In this document: in pieces, positions 32,835 through 43,736 of the stretch
How the letters are laid out: each line of letters starts with the position of its first letter
Numbering within the stretch: the stretch's first letter is position 1
Source of the DNA: Diorhabda sublineata
Taxonomy: Eukaryota; Arthropoda; Insecta; Coleoptera; Chrysomelidae
Length of the DNA: 64,000 nucleotides
NCBI RefSeq assembly: GCF_026230105.1
Contig: NC_079483.1
Location: forward strand, 18,097,312-18,161,311
Direction of reading: 5' to 3'
Made by a program: the position numbers and the translations under genes
Notes under the pieces: model-generated
Seen by the model: the letters and a program-made list of their open reading frames with translations, nothing else
Told to the model about the DNA's origin: nothing
Database searches by the model: none

Positions 32835-33600
32835 TTGAATAAAATTTTTTCCATACACGGAAATGAAAACAATTTCACTGATTTTGAGCTTGATGGGAAT
32901 TTATGTAACTTCGAATGTTTAAATTGCCAGATTATACGGCAGAGAAAGTTTGTTTGTATATTTATATCTGATAGCAACAATTCCTTGGAGACGATTAATT
33001 CAAATTTTGTGTTAAATGTTCAGTTTGTTCCCAATTAGCGTATATTTCGGGCACACCTTATTCTAGGCATATTCCCCGACCAACTTTCATCCGATTAAAT
33101 TGCTAAATGATAACAAGAAAGTTCGTGATCCGAATCCGTGTTTTCTACACCATCTGCAATTTATCGAAAAACGTATTTATGGTCTAAACATCGCGCTTGT
33201 TTGATAGTTTCGAGCCGTGTGGCCGACGATCTTAATTGAAGAAGTTTTGAATACAACTTCAAGAAGTCTAGGAGATCGGTTTGCGCGAGAGTACTTTTAT
33301 GTCTCACTTTTTCCAAAATAAGACATTCCAACTCAAAAGTTCGTTCACAAAATAAATAGAATGGATGAAACTTTCATCATCTCATAAGTCATTAAGGACG
33401 AAACTTTTCTGCTTAGATATTTGGCTTTAGACTTTTTTCATTTATATACAGTAAATACTTGTTGTAAACTCTTTATATATAAGGTGTCGATCAGAATTTT
33501 TATACATACAAGAGTAAGAACTTACAAATAACATACTTGAATATTGGACATCGTATTATTTCTAAATGAAAAATATATAAATATAATTAAGAGTTTTCGT
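32835..33600. other. No recognisable gene
   Basis: An open frame at 32835-33038 has no recognisable similarity. The stretch 33040-33330 is less AT-rich but yields no protein match. Nothing further is seen. Confidence 0.35.
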
Positions 33601-33601
33601 G

Positions 33602-33858
33602 GTGAATTGTGGGAAAATTAAACTAACTGTGTACTAACTCTAATATATTTCCAAGCTTTCAAATACTTCTAGGAATTAATTAGTTGAAAGTTGCGTCAAT
33701 TTAAATATTGTTTTTTGAAATTGATAAATTTTATTATTTTTTAAAAGAAATAACGAAATCTAAATTGATTCCCAGACGATGAATACACAAGTATCCGAAA
33801 ACTCAGAAATATATTAGAGTTAGTACACTTTCTTTTTTAATTTTGCCACAATCCCACT
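33602..33858. mobile_element. MITE of the GTGGGATTGTGG family, copy 1
   Basis: The right end, read inward on the minus strand, is GTGGGATTGTGGCAAAATTA, and the left end is GTGAATTGTGGGAAAATTAA. Both run on to GTACTAACTCTAATATATTT. The 257-bp interior has no reading frame. Solo ends of the family lie at 16448 and 55063. Confidence 0.8.
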
Positions 33859-34092
33859 ACAAACACTCCCAAAATCTGACTGGACAAGACCAATTTAAAT
33901 AAGTTATGTTAAATATACCAAAATAAATGATTTCTACTATTAACTTTTAAAATAGTTTCCATATTTGATATTTCGAAAATATATTTTCTGTTTTTTAAAG
34001 AAGAGAAAGGAGAAGACAATTACTTTCTTGGCTAATGCCTCGGCGTATATTGAATTATATCTCCTTTGAAGATCGTGATGTTAATCGCCTTT

Positions 34093-34154
34093 TTTGCCAC
34101 ACAACTACTGACTAGTTTCGACGTTATTACGTCTCATCAGAGTAGTACAACAAA
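34093..34154 (-). ncRNA. Hammerhead ribozyme, type I, minimal stem III (unit A)
   Basis: Minus strand, 5' to 3': ACTACT (stem I, 34146-34141); CTGATGA core (34140-34134); GACGT-AATA-ACGTC hairpin (stem II, 34133-34120); GAAAC-TA-GTC (invariant GAAA, tiny stem III, cleavage triplet GUC at 34112-34110); AGTAGT (34109-34104), perfectly complementary to the first strand. TTTG and CAAA can close an outer stem I helix across an internal loop. All core nucleotides of the hammerhead are present. ACTAGT is self-complementary, so two molecules could pair to give a stable stem III, as known for Penelope-type dimeric hammerheads. Predicted cleavage is between 34110 and 34109. Confidence 0.85.
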
Positions 34155-34341
34155 CTCTCGTTTGGGTTGAAGATAACGTCATAGAGCGTCACTATTTGGC
34201 GCCATCCTCACTTCCTATCTCCTTTGAAAAATGGCAGAATATATTTTCGAAATATCAAATTTCGAAATTATTTGTAATAGTGGAATAGGTGAATAGTAGA
34301 AACTATTTTGACATATATATGTATAAACGTAATCGTATTGT

Positions 34342-34600
34342 AATGAAATTGTTGAAAAATTAAACACCAAAGTGTACTAATTCTAATATATTTCCAATCT
34401 TTCAAATACTTCTAGGAATTAATTAGTTAAGAGTTGTGTCAATTTAAATATTGCTTTTTGAAATTGATAAATTTTATTATTTTTTAAAAGAATTAACGAA
34501 ATCTAAATTGATTCCCAGACGATGAATACACAAGTATCCGAAAACTCAGAAATATATTAGAGTTAGTACACTTTCTTTTTTAATTTTGCCACAATCCCAC
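34342..34600. mobile_element. MITE of the GTGGGATTGTGG family, copy 2
   Basis: Nearly identical to copy 1 through the interior (for example ATTGATTCCCAGACGATGAA). Its left end is slightly eroded (GTTGAAAAATTAAACACC), while the right end reads GTGGGATTGTGGC on the minus strand. Confidence 0.8.
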
Positions 34601-34877
34601 TGGCCAAAATCTGACTGGCCAAGACTTTGTTCCAATTTAAATAAGTTATATTAAATATATCAAAATAAATGATTTCTACTATTAACTTTTGAAGTAATTT
34701 CCATATTTGATATTTCGAAAATATATTTTTTGTTTTTTTAAAGAAGAGAAAGGAGAAAACAATTACTTTCCTGGCTAATGCGTCGGCGCATATTGAATTA
34801 CATCTCCTTTGAAAATCGTGATGTAAATCGACTTTTTTGCCAATATCAACATCCCCAATGGGACGCAATTGTAGGAA

Positions 34878-34941
34878 GAGGTTTGCAACTACTGACTAGT
34901 TTCGACGTTATTACGTCTCATCAGAGTGGCACAACAAACTC
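34878..34941 (-). ncRNA. Hammerhead ribozyme, type I, minimal stem III (unit B)
   Basis: The core, stem II, GAAAC-TA-GTC and the 3' strand AGTAGT are the same as in unit A. The 5' strand has changed to GCCACT, leaving three inner pairs (ACT with AGT). In compensation the outer part of stem I is better: GAGTTTG (34941-34935) pairs with CAAACCTC (34885-34878) over seven pairs with one bulge. The result is a stem I with an internal loop opposite the stem II loop, the usual place for the tertiary contact. Predicted cleavage is between 34894 and 34893. Confidence 0.8.
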
Positions 34942-35220
34942 TCGTTCAAGATAACGTCATAGAGCGTCACTAGTTAGAACATGTAATTAAACATTCCTCA
35001 GCGAACGCTATCTGGCGCCATCCTCACTTCCTATCTCCTTTGAAAAACGGCAGAATATATTTTCGAAATATCAAATTTCGAAATTATTTGTAATAGTGGA
35101 ATAGGTGAATAGTAGAAACTATTTTGACATATATATGTATAAACGTAATCGTATTGTAATGAAATTGTGGAAAAATTAAACACCAAAGTGTACTAATTCT
35201 AATATATTACCAAGCTTTGC

Positions 35221-36890
35221 AATATCTATGTACTTATCATCAGAAAATTAATTAGAGAATTGCGTTGGATCGAAATATTGAGCTTAGTATTTCAAAAATT
35301 TTTTTCAGTTTGTCTTTTCGGCTTCTTGGGGGTTTTATTTTTCATTTTTTCATTAATTCCCCTCCCTCCTTGTTATTTCTGATAGATTATGATTATAACA
35401 GATTTTAGAGGCATCAAGAAAATGATAATTCTAGTTAAAATCGATTGCAAAGTAAACATAAAGTAACGATAAGTAAGTTTCTAAGGTAACGGTTAATTAC
35501 GTGTACCAAATTCGTGTCGGCCTGCTATTGATTCGACACCAAATGAAGGACTCAGTTGCCAATTATGCAAATCTAACTAGTTTACATTAATTTTGACAAG
35601 AATAAATCATTGATTCGATTTAAAAACCGAACAGTCTGGTCTTATTCTCGAAAAAACTTCCTCAGAGTGCCCCAGATCTATATACTAAACTTTCACAAAC
35701 TTTTCAAAAAACTTTGTTGAAGAATGATTAACATTCAGTATATTTATTTCCTGTGGAATTCAATACGAACTTTCCGCTAAAAACTTTCTCGTATCTAATG
35801 ATAGAAAGAATTCTGATTGAAAAAGCTTCTCATCTCACCCGTCGAACGATTATGGGTTAATCAAGAAAAGTTTACAAGGAAATCTTCGACAGCTAATGGA
35901 ACTCGATGGATTCTGCAAGGGTATTGAAATTATTCATTATAAGCGGATCTGAATGATCCGTTCAATTTTAATGTTTAGTGAATCGAAAATTCGCAACCTG
36001 TAAAATCATAATTGAAATTCCAGTTTCATAATTATGATTAGTATTAATTAGGTTGTTTGATATATTAAAATTGAAGCCAGAAACCATTGAAGCCATTTGA
36101 AATAGCAGGATAATTCCTGAAACAGAATTTGTTAATTTAAATGAGTTTTCTGACGATTTTCATGGAATAATTTGTATCCGAAATTTAGATGTATACATGT
36201 TGTAATTTATGATATGGTGCAACATTAGAAATGGTTGGTATTTACAGCTGTTTCAGCAATCGTACTCCATTCAGAACGCTCAGTAATAGAGATGGCTCTA
36301 GCTGCTAAACATCTTCAACTTCCATAAGCTCGCAAATGAAACGCTTTGGAATCCCGAAGTTTCCCATACTTTGAAAGATATGGATGATCGTTCCATCCTC
36401 TTCGTAGCAAACCTTCCACTTGGTTCCTTATCTACCCCATTATCCAGTGTCATGGAACGATTCAGGTACTCTGCTTCTACTTTAGCAAACCTCTGGTATC
36501 TTAATTCCCTTCATTGTGGTCCAGACATTTCAAGACTAGCTTGAATTTTTTGACATTGGATCTCAGAGCTCTGATTGCTTTGGCTTTATGTCAAGAGGAT
36601 AATTTGCTGGTTGAGCTGAGCCGGACACATTTATCAAATATTTTTGCTCGTTACGATTTATCCATGGTTATTCCTTCTCTACACATTCTTAAACGGTTTC
36701 GGATGCCATTCCATTAATTTATCAATCAATACTGGATCAAATCAAAGCTTGCCACATAGGTATGAGCGACAACTTGCTAAAAACAAATGTCACTGCTCAG
36801 GATAATAGCATGTACAGACTTTCTTCACAAAAGTGCAGTCTTCTACATGTATCATTGAAGCTATCGCATTCCAAATTCTGAAAATAAGCG
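35221..36890. other. No recognisable gene
   Basis: AT-rich sequence with a less AT-rich part at 36240-36720. The plus-strand frame at 36514-36717 is open but I do not recognise it. This latter part may belong to the gypsy element that follows. Confidence 0.35.
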
Positions 36891-36894
36891 AAAT

Positions 36895-37090
36895 GAAGAC
36901 ACTGATAAGTAAATTACAACAATATGGAATGATAGTTATAATTTTCCCTCTTAGCAAACAATGATCCATTGTTACGAATAGATTAGATCAATTAGGTTGT
37001 TCCAAATTGTTTTCAACATTAGATTTAGAAGCTGGATCTCGTCAGATATCAATAGAAATGTTTAGCATTGATCAAGGGTCACACTAGACT
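36895..37090 (+). pseudogene. Ty3/gypsy reverse transcriptase fragment
   Basis: MKTLISKLQQYGMIV (about 36893) resembles the block before the catalytic core. RLDQLGCSKLFSTLDLEAGS and RQISIE (36980-37052) match the gypsy block L-[GS]-x-[AS]-K-x-F-S-[TK]-L-D-L-x-[SA]-G-[YF]-x-Q-I, including the first catalytic Asp. The conserved Tyr/Phe after Gly is replaced by Arg in a small rearrangement. Nothing of protease or integrase is seen. Confidence 0.7.
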
Positions 37091-37479
37091 TCCATTTAGG
37101 CTCAAGGTGAGTTCAAATAGCTTCTGAAAGAAGACGTAGCTTTATTTTCAAACCTGATGATTGTTGAAGTTGAAGGAATGCAATACAAGAAATGCAAATG
37201 TGCTTTTAAAGGATTAGTTTTAATAAATATTATTTAATTTTATTGCTATATATCTATCTGTTGGTATATCTACTTGAAAATTGTAGCCCGTCCAAGCCTG
37301 TTATTATTAAATTGTTTTCACTCCATGATATGGGTAGCAGATCAGTTTATTTTCCTCCGTTTTTGTTTATGTACTTGATCTAATATCTACCTCCAATCAT
37401 TTGTGGAATTTCGAGCGTCAGATTATTGGAATTTTAATTTTCATTCTCTTTTTATCAATTTTTTCCACTCTTTTCTATC

Positions 37480-38180
37480 CTTTGCTACTTTATTCATCTA
37501 CTGTATCATTTCCTTTGACCTCCTCTTTCCTGTACTGCTTAGTGTAGCCATTTCTTTACTTTTTATGCATTTTGATGTTGTTATCTTTCTGTGGCTTCTG
37601 TTTGAGATATCAATCCTCGTTTTCCCTGCTGTTTCTTTAGTTGTTTTATCTCTGTTGCTACCATTAATATCTGTATGTATTCCTTGTTTTTTCATTATTA
37701 AATCTTCCACGTATTCTCATTTTTGATTTACTACCATTCCTTTGCATTTCTTGACTTTTTCTTCCAATCTCAGGTCTTCTATTGTCTTTATCCATATATC
37801 TACCTTAACTTTCTTTCTCTTAAAAGTCTACTTTTACCGGTTCTACGTTTCCTTAACCAATATTCTGTTTATAGTTCTTCTATTTTATCGTTTTTATCAT
37901 CATATCCATGACAAGTGTTAATAAAAGATAACTTAAACAATCTTCTTGTTCTATTCGATCTTCATCCTGAAATCCTTAATTTCAATTTTCCCTTTCACGT
38001 TTTCATGTATTCCTTTGATTATTTCTGTTGTTTTTCTAGCGGTTTCTATCATTATCATTAAATCGAATGCTGTCCACAAATCGATGATTGTCGTATGTAG
38101 TTCTTCTCCCTGTTCTATTTTCCATCCTATACAGGGTGTCTGTATGTCTAAAAATTCACAGAAAACATTCAATATTTGTC
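37480..38180 (-). pseudogene. Possible LINE coding remnant
   Basis: Minus-strand frames at 37951-38172 and 37498-37710 are lysine-rich and open. The first contains ELHTTIIDLWTAFDLMIMIE and then TEIIKGIHENVKGKIEI, a weak match to a reverse transcriptase [VI]-D-[LF]-x-x-A-F-D block and the following I-I-K-x-I-Y-x-N-[VT] segment. The second ends in KVAKDRKEWKKL beyond a stop. Evidence is thin. The hydrophobic plus-strand frame at 37403-37726 is the shadow of this basic sequence. Confidence 0.35.
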
Positions 38181-38678
38181 TTATTTTTTATCCCTGAATG
38201 CGTTAAAATAGAAAAAACCGGGTGGTTCTATTTGAAATAATTAAGAAATTTGATATTTATGGAGTTAAACTTTGAACACTTTTTATACACACCCTGTATA
38301 AAATGAAGAATTTTTCAATATAGATTCAAATACGTCTGACATTACTAAAAGTAACCGGATAGAAAACATTCTCATATCTTTAAGGGTATTATCGTAAAAA
38401 AATAATTTATAAGGGTCTGCAACTGTCAAATTTTTTACCAAAAAAAATTAACTCAAAAAGTATGCATTTTTCGAAAAAAGTTTTCGGACAAAAGTATACC
38501 AAAATTTTACGCATATTTCAAAAATGTGTTAATATACAAGGTGTTCTGTTTAAAATAACAAAGTTACAGTAGTTAAAAAGATCATATCCAAAAACCCAAA
38601 CGTAGAAATTTTCATGATTTCACTATGAGTATTTTGCCATATAAAGATAGTTTTAACTCATCGTGGGACACCCTGTAT
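38129..38678. mobile_element. Element with ATACAGGGTGT inverted ends
   Basis: The left end ATACAGGGTGTCTG (38129) and the right end GGGACACCCTGTAT (to 38678) are inverted. Internal copies of the same end word occur at 38289-38300 (ACACCCTGTATA) and about 38536 (ATACAAGGTGTTC), so the region may be two nested or adjoining MITEs of about 170 and 145 bp. A solo end lies at 63006-63018. Confidence 0.6.
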
Positions 38679-39162
38679 AGCTCCTTATTATGTATTATGT
38701 TATCTATCGTTTGTTTTTCTTTTCTATATATGATTTCCAATCTTGTAAATACCAAACAATGGGAACAGTTTGTTTTGAATATATTCAAATTCAAAACGAA
38801 ACACAGTGAGGTAAATTACTTTTAAATATTTAGCAGTGTATTTCCAACGGATGCTACTATAAATTCTACGTTTCATATGACAACTTTATAGATATAGGAA
38901 ATCTTATTTTACGTATTATTCCTTATTCGATTCATCCAATTTCCGTGACAAATACCGTTGGTTTTTTGTGCGCTAAGATAATAGAAAAAAAAAAGAATCG
39001 AATATTTGACATGTGCTCTCGATTTATTTTCCTCCACTTTTCATATATTCCAGTTATATAAATTTGAGTCAAAAGGGTTAAAAGAGAACTTCTCTTTTTG
39101 AAATTCGTTTCTACTTATTTATTTATTGCATTATATAGAAATCATCGGACTTATTATGAGCT

Positions 39163-39279
39163 GAATCGATTTGCTATAATTCAGTCCACCATATCGGACT
39201 ATTATTTCGATTTGAAGTCAGAATCGATTTGCTATAATTTAGCCCACCATATCCACCATATTATTTCGATTTGAAGTCA
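39163..39279 (+). repeat. 58-bp tandem duplication
   Basis: GAATCGATTTGCTATAATT starts two adjacent copies (39163 and 39221) that both end in TATTTCGATTTGAAGTCA. They differ at a few bases in the middle. Confidence 0.85.
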
Positions 39280-40900
39280 TGTAGAATTACTCGTTTGGAG
39301 TATGTTGAGAATTAGTTAAAGTTAAAAGTATCAAATAGCTTAAAAGTTTCTAATTGAGAAAGTTAAAATTATATAACGTATTAAAACTGAATAGCGTAAT
39401 ATATATCCCAATGAAGTAACCTAAATGTCCCTTTTGTGAATCCAATTCAATGAAACAATGTAAGTTTCAGTAACTAGAATGCACTTTAACCTAATTTGAA
39501 AGTGGAAAAGTGCAGTTAAGCTATTTATTACTATTGATTAACATAATGTACTTTATTGTTACAAAATATGTTAAAAAAATAACAAACTTCGATCTAGTTT
39601 AAAGCAGTACATCGAATGTAGCGTTCTTAAATGTCAAAGATAGTTCAACTTGTTGAGAAACGCACTTGTACACTCTGAACGTCAAAAACTTTTCACTTTT
39701 CTAATGTACTTAGTAGTTGCAAATACCCTGAAAAATAATTCCTCTGAGTGAAAAGCTGATAAATATTTATTTAACAAACAGTCGGCTGGATACAATAAAA
39801 CTAAAATCTGGCGGAATATAAAGAATCATTTTTACATTTGAAAATTTCATGATAACAGTTGGTGATTAACTTTCTGATCTAATCTAATAAACAATCAGGT
39901 TTATCTTATTGAATATTTTGGAGAATCTCTGCTCAATAAGTTCAAAAGTTGATCATATAAACCCCGAATATATTCATCTATGTTTCAAAAACGATTGATC
40001 TATTTCATTTCATTGAGGAACGCACCAACGCGTCAACGTGTCAAATGTCACTCTGTATATACATAAACTTTTAAGGTTATGTTTAATATTATAAATCAAG
40101 ATTTTAATATTCGTGCTAAATGTTAATTTCAAGAATAAATTGAAGATTTTGGTGTAGATGCGCGTTCGCCAAATATTAAAAAAAAATGTAAATAACTTTA
40201 TAGGGCCCCGTTTCCCAAAGTAGGGCCCACTCCCCACGGGGGGGCAATTTGATTGTGAAAATTCGAAAATGAGTTCGACGTGAGTTTAACCCATTTGCTC
40301 TAGGATATTCAACATTACTGGAGTGACTCCTTGTGATTACGCAGTAATGAAGGTCCAAAACCGTACCTTTCACGAAAAAAAAATTATTAATACGGTAGAC
40401 AGCTTTGATTTGAACGCTATTTGAAGTACGACAATTTTTTTTCTGAAACAAAATGACAATAACACTCAGGTTTATCAAAAAAGTTTCAAAATCAAGTAAC
40501 AGATAAAAAACTTTCGTGAAATTTTAAGGTTATGTAACCACCAATTAACCTCCATAGAATAGTTCGAACCCCTTTTAATTACCATCATTCAATGGCTCAT
40601 ACAGTGTACAAAACTTAATATCTTAAGATTAAAGTGTAGCAGATAATTTGAATTATAATTTGAGACTTTAGAGCTGCAACTTCGTGTTAATGGTAAATTA
40701 TCCTCAAACGTCCCCTGTAAACCTCTTTTCTGTGTCTATTTTTATTGGGGTAACTTCTACAATATCATACTTCCAATTGAAGATTGGTTATTGTGAAAAA
40801 TCTTTTGAAAATCACTTAATATGAGAAATAATCCATAGCGCGAGGATGATTATTTCTTGTTCACTCTGTAGTAAGATAATTCCAATTAACTATAAGTCAA
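39280..40900. other. No recognisable gene
   Basis: AT-rich apart from a small G/C-rich spot at 40200-40250 (GGGCCCCGTTTCCC and CCCACGGGGGGGC). Minus-strand frames at 40010-40237 and 40176-40478 overlap and have no recognisable similarity; they may be part of an unrecognised repeat. Confidence 0.35.
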
Positions 40901-40909
40901 TGTAGATAT

Positions 40910-41540
40910 TATTAATTGACAGTATCGGTAAACATCAATACACCTGCTAGAATCTCATGGAATAGTGTACATTTTGATAGTCCAGTCGTTTTTAGATATA
41001 TCATCCGAGGTGTCTTAAAAGAAAGTTCATCTTTGGATTGCTTATTGCGTGAACTTGGAAAATGGATGGAGAAGTTTGAAGAGAACAAATCTGGATGTCC
41101 AAAATCATCTAGAACGGTTAAAACGTAGACAGTGGTGCTCGGTCTGTTCGCGACGAGCCTGACTTGTATATTCGGAAACGAGTTTTCCCTTTGAACGTGC
41201 ACTCACAAAATTCAGGATGCTGGTCAGACACTTGACTTTGTAAACCTGACGATTTAGAGCTTTCCAACATCTTGGATGAAGCTCATTTTCATTTTATTCG
41301 CCCAAAGTGACCGTGACGAACAGTAAATGTGAATTCAGAGCGTTATGTGCAGATGGTAGACGACTTCTTTGTGCCTGAAGTGGAAAACTTCAATGTTTAT
41401 AACCAAAGAACATGGTTCCAGCAGCAACTTTTTCTTCGCAAATTGATATTGACTGGGCCTCCATGCAGTTCCGATTCAAGGTCACGAAATGGCGGTCACT
41501 TTGAATTTTAAATGTCGTTGTTTCATAATAACAAGGGTCC
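40910..41540 (+). pseudogene. DUF4817-type DDE transposase relic
   Basis: VFRYIIRGVLKESSSLDCLL, then KWMEKFEENKSGCPKSSRTV (N-terminal DNA-binding part with linker), a degraded region, LDEAHFHF at about 41274 (first catalytic Asp block S-D-E-A-H-F), VTVNSERYVQMVDDFFVPEV and NQRTWFQQ (block just before the second Asp) follow in order. QDGA and the third Asp block are lost to a rearrangement at about 41428. A plus-strand sister of the elements at 1150-1810 and 24550-25563. Confidence 0.8.
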
Positions 41541-43730
41541 AATAGAGTCGCCTGTCGAATCACCGGATCTCTAGCCTTTTAGTGGCGATATAACTCTACC
41601 TAATTTTTCATGAAAATTCGTTGCTTCAACAATAAAATTTTTATAAAAAAAAGGCAATTCGTGTATTTAAAGAAGCTACAAAATATTTCAAAATATGTCT
41701 GTTTCCAAGTTTTTCCTGTCGTGGAAGCTTTGTTCGGATGTAGATGATGATTACTTCGTACATAAAACAGACTCATCGTTTTTTTGGAACCTCAGAATAT
41801 AGAGCGTCTCCCTCGTATATTCAAATGCATAGGAATCGGAATTTTCACGAGAGGAAACGATTTTTGCAGACAATGACCTTGCGTTCTATCTTTCATTACG
41901 ACGTCGACCCTATTTCTTGGCCTGAACGGCTGGACTATAATTCAATACAACTTGTAAACATTACTTTAACGTGTTTAATCTCACGATCTGTTTCTGAGCA
42001 AACAATTTCGCTTTGATGATGAGGGTGTCTAGTTGAGGAGACCACGAACACGCTCATAAAAATGAAACGAAAGCTAATCACACAAGGCCTAATTGAATCG
42101 TTCCGAGAATGGGTGTGAAGAAATGGTTCTAGTAGTTCATTTAGAAAAATTCCGGTCTATTGAATTAGTATTTTGATTAACAAAAATAATACTGGATGAA
42201 AGATATTGAATTGATACTGTTTGCTGGTTGCTTTTCATTGAAATCGTATCTTTATTATTCTCATACGCGTATTTTTTTCACTTTATGAAGTTTCTAATTG
42301 ATCTTAGAACAGAATTGCCGTAATGATTAAGTTCTTACAAGAAGATTAAGTTGCCGGCGCGTCGCGGTGGATTGACGAAGGATGACAGCTGCGATCTCAA
42401 CACCGCAAATAGAAACGATGATTAAATATATACCTCACCCTAATAGTAACTTAATACGCCGTTGGTTTATTCTGGAGGATTAGATAGGAGAATAATGTAG
42501 TGAGAATATGACATTATCCTTAACTACTTCACTCAACAAAGTGTCTCATATTTTATTAGTTTGGAAATTCCATCTTAACGGTTAGTCATTTTGAACAAGC
42601 TTATCCATGTCTAGTTAAAATTTTATACACATTTAGTTACTAAAATACGACATTTTGCAACTGTGGAAATAAATCTGTTTTATTGAATCAAATTTGTTTG
42701 ATATTTGCAGAGGATGTGTTCCACTAAACCGGCCAAACGTATCAACCATCATTCCTCCTTATTAGTAGTTCCACCGCCCATATTAAAGAGTTTGTCTCAT
42801 TTATTAACGTTCCATTAAGAGGTTCCCGCAGCCTTTTCAAGTATAAGTGGCTTAAAACTTTGCCAAATCGTCGTTAATTTCATGGTATGTCATAATGTTT
42901 GATTCGGCAGCTCCAGCTCTAGCAACTTGCCATTTCTTGAATCAATCCGTGTATTGGATCTTAATCTGTAGACAAGATACCCTCGTTTTTGTCCCATTCC
43001 TCTCTAAACTCAGTTTGTTTTTCCACTAGGTATGTTCTGACTAAACCCACGCCTCTGTTTTTTCTTTTTTCTTTTCTATACATTGCGTGGTATAATCATT
43101 CTGTAGTTCAACGTTCCGATGACTCAAAGTTTGATAATTCCATTACCCCTAATTCCTCAACGTCTAAGGATAAAGAGGACCTTATTTTGGATCCACAACC
43201 AGGTCAGAGGAATCATGAGGATTCTTTCTAAGCTGAACTCCTTCGGCCTGTGCAATCTAAGTAATTTTGGTATTGGTAGTTTGCACGCTGATGGTAATCA
43301 AGAGGTACAGCGTCCAGAAACGTACCTAGTTGGTGGTGTCAGTCCTTCAAATTTTTCAAGCACCGTATTACCTATTTTATTTAATATTCTCAGAAAATTG
43401 CGTTGGTTTCTTCTATGAGTATTTTTTTCTGGAGCAAGAAAGCAACGGCCTCGGATCTCACTCCTAGTTGATCAGAAGTAAACACCATCACCATACTAAC
43501 CTCCAAATCAACCAACATTCACAGCTGATCTACTTCTCTCACTCATTTAAAGAAAATTTTATTACATGAAATTTTATATCAATAACAAATTTTATAGGAA
43601 AGCTAAGGAAAGCCGTCGTGGGAATTTCCACGTATAGATATCTAATATATAAATTTTTCGTTGATTCCAAACACCTAAATGTTCGAACAAACGTCGAATC
43701 TGTCAACTAGACGTATCAGATTATCTTAAT
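41541..43730. other. No recognisable gene
   Basis: Open frames at 41744-42016 and 42989-43418 lack recognisable similarity. A GC-richer patch lies at 42350-42400 (TTGCCGGCGCGTCGCGG). The part 42720-43260 looks as if it once coded for something, but I could not place it. Confidence 0.35.
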
Positions 43731-43736
43731 ATATAA

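Larger units (their letters stand above)
33602..35220. repeat. Tandem duplication of a MITE-plus-hammerhead unit
   Basis: Unit A (33602-34341, 740 bp) and unit B (34342-35158, 817 bp) share order and sequence: MITE, a Ty-rich spacer with CATATTTGATATTTCGAAAAT, a hammerhead motif on the minus strand, AACGTCATAGAGCGTCACTA, then CATATATATGTATAAACGTAATCG. A third unit starts at 35159 but stops resembling the others after about 60 bp. Unit B has two extra pieces (about 34842-34885 and 34970-35010) missing from A. The MITE must have been in place before the duplication. Confidence 0.85.

Noticed and set aside
37403..37726. Hydrophobic 107-codon frame resembling a membrane protein
   Set aside because: It is the complement of a lysine-rich minus-strand coding relic; T-rich complements of A-rich sequence read as hydrophobic.
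40010..40478. Two overlapping minus frames that might encode a small protein
   Set aside because: They overlap in different frames, have no recognised similarity and span a GC-rich junction; no support for a gene.
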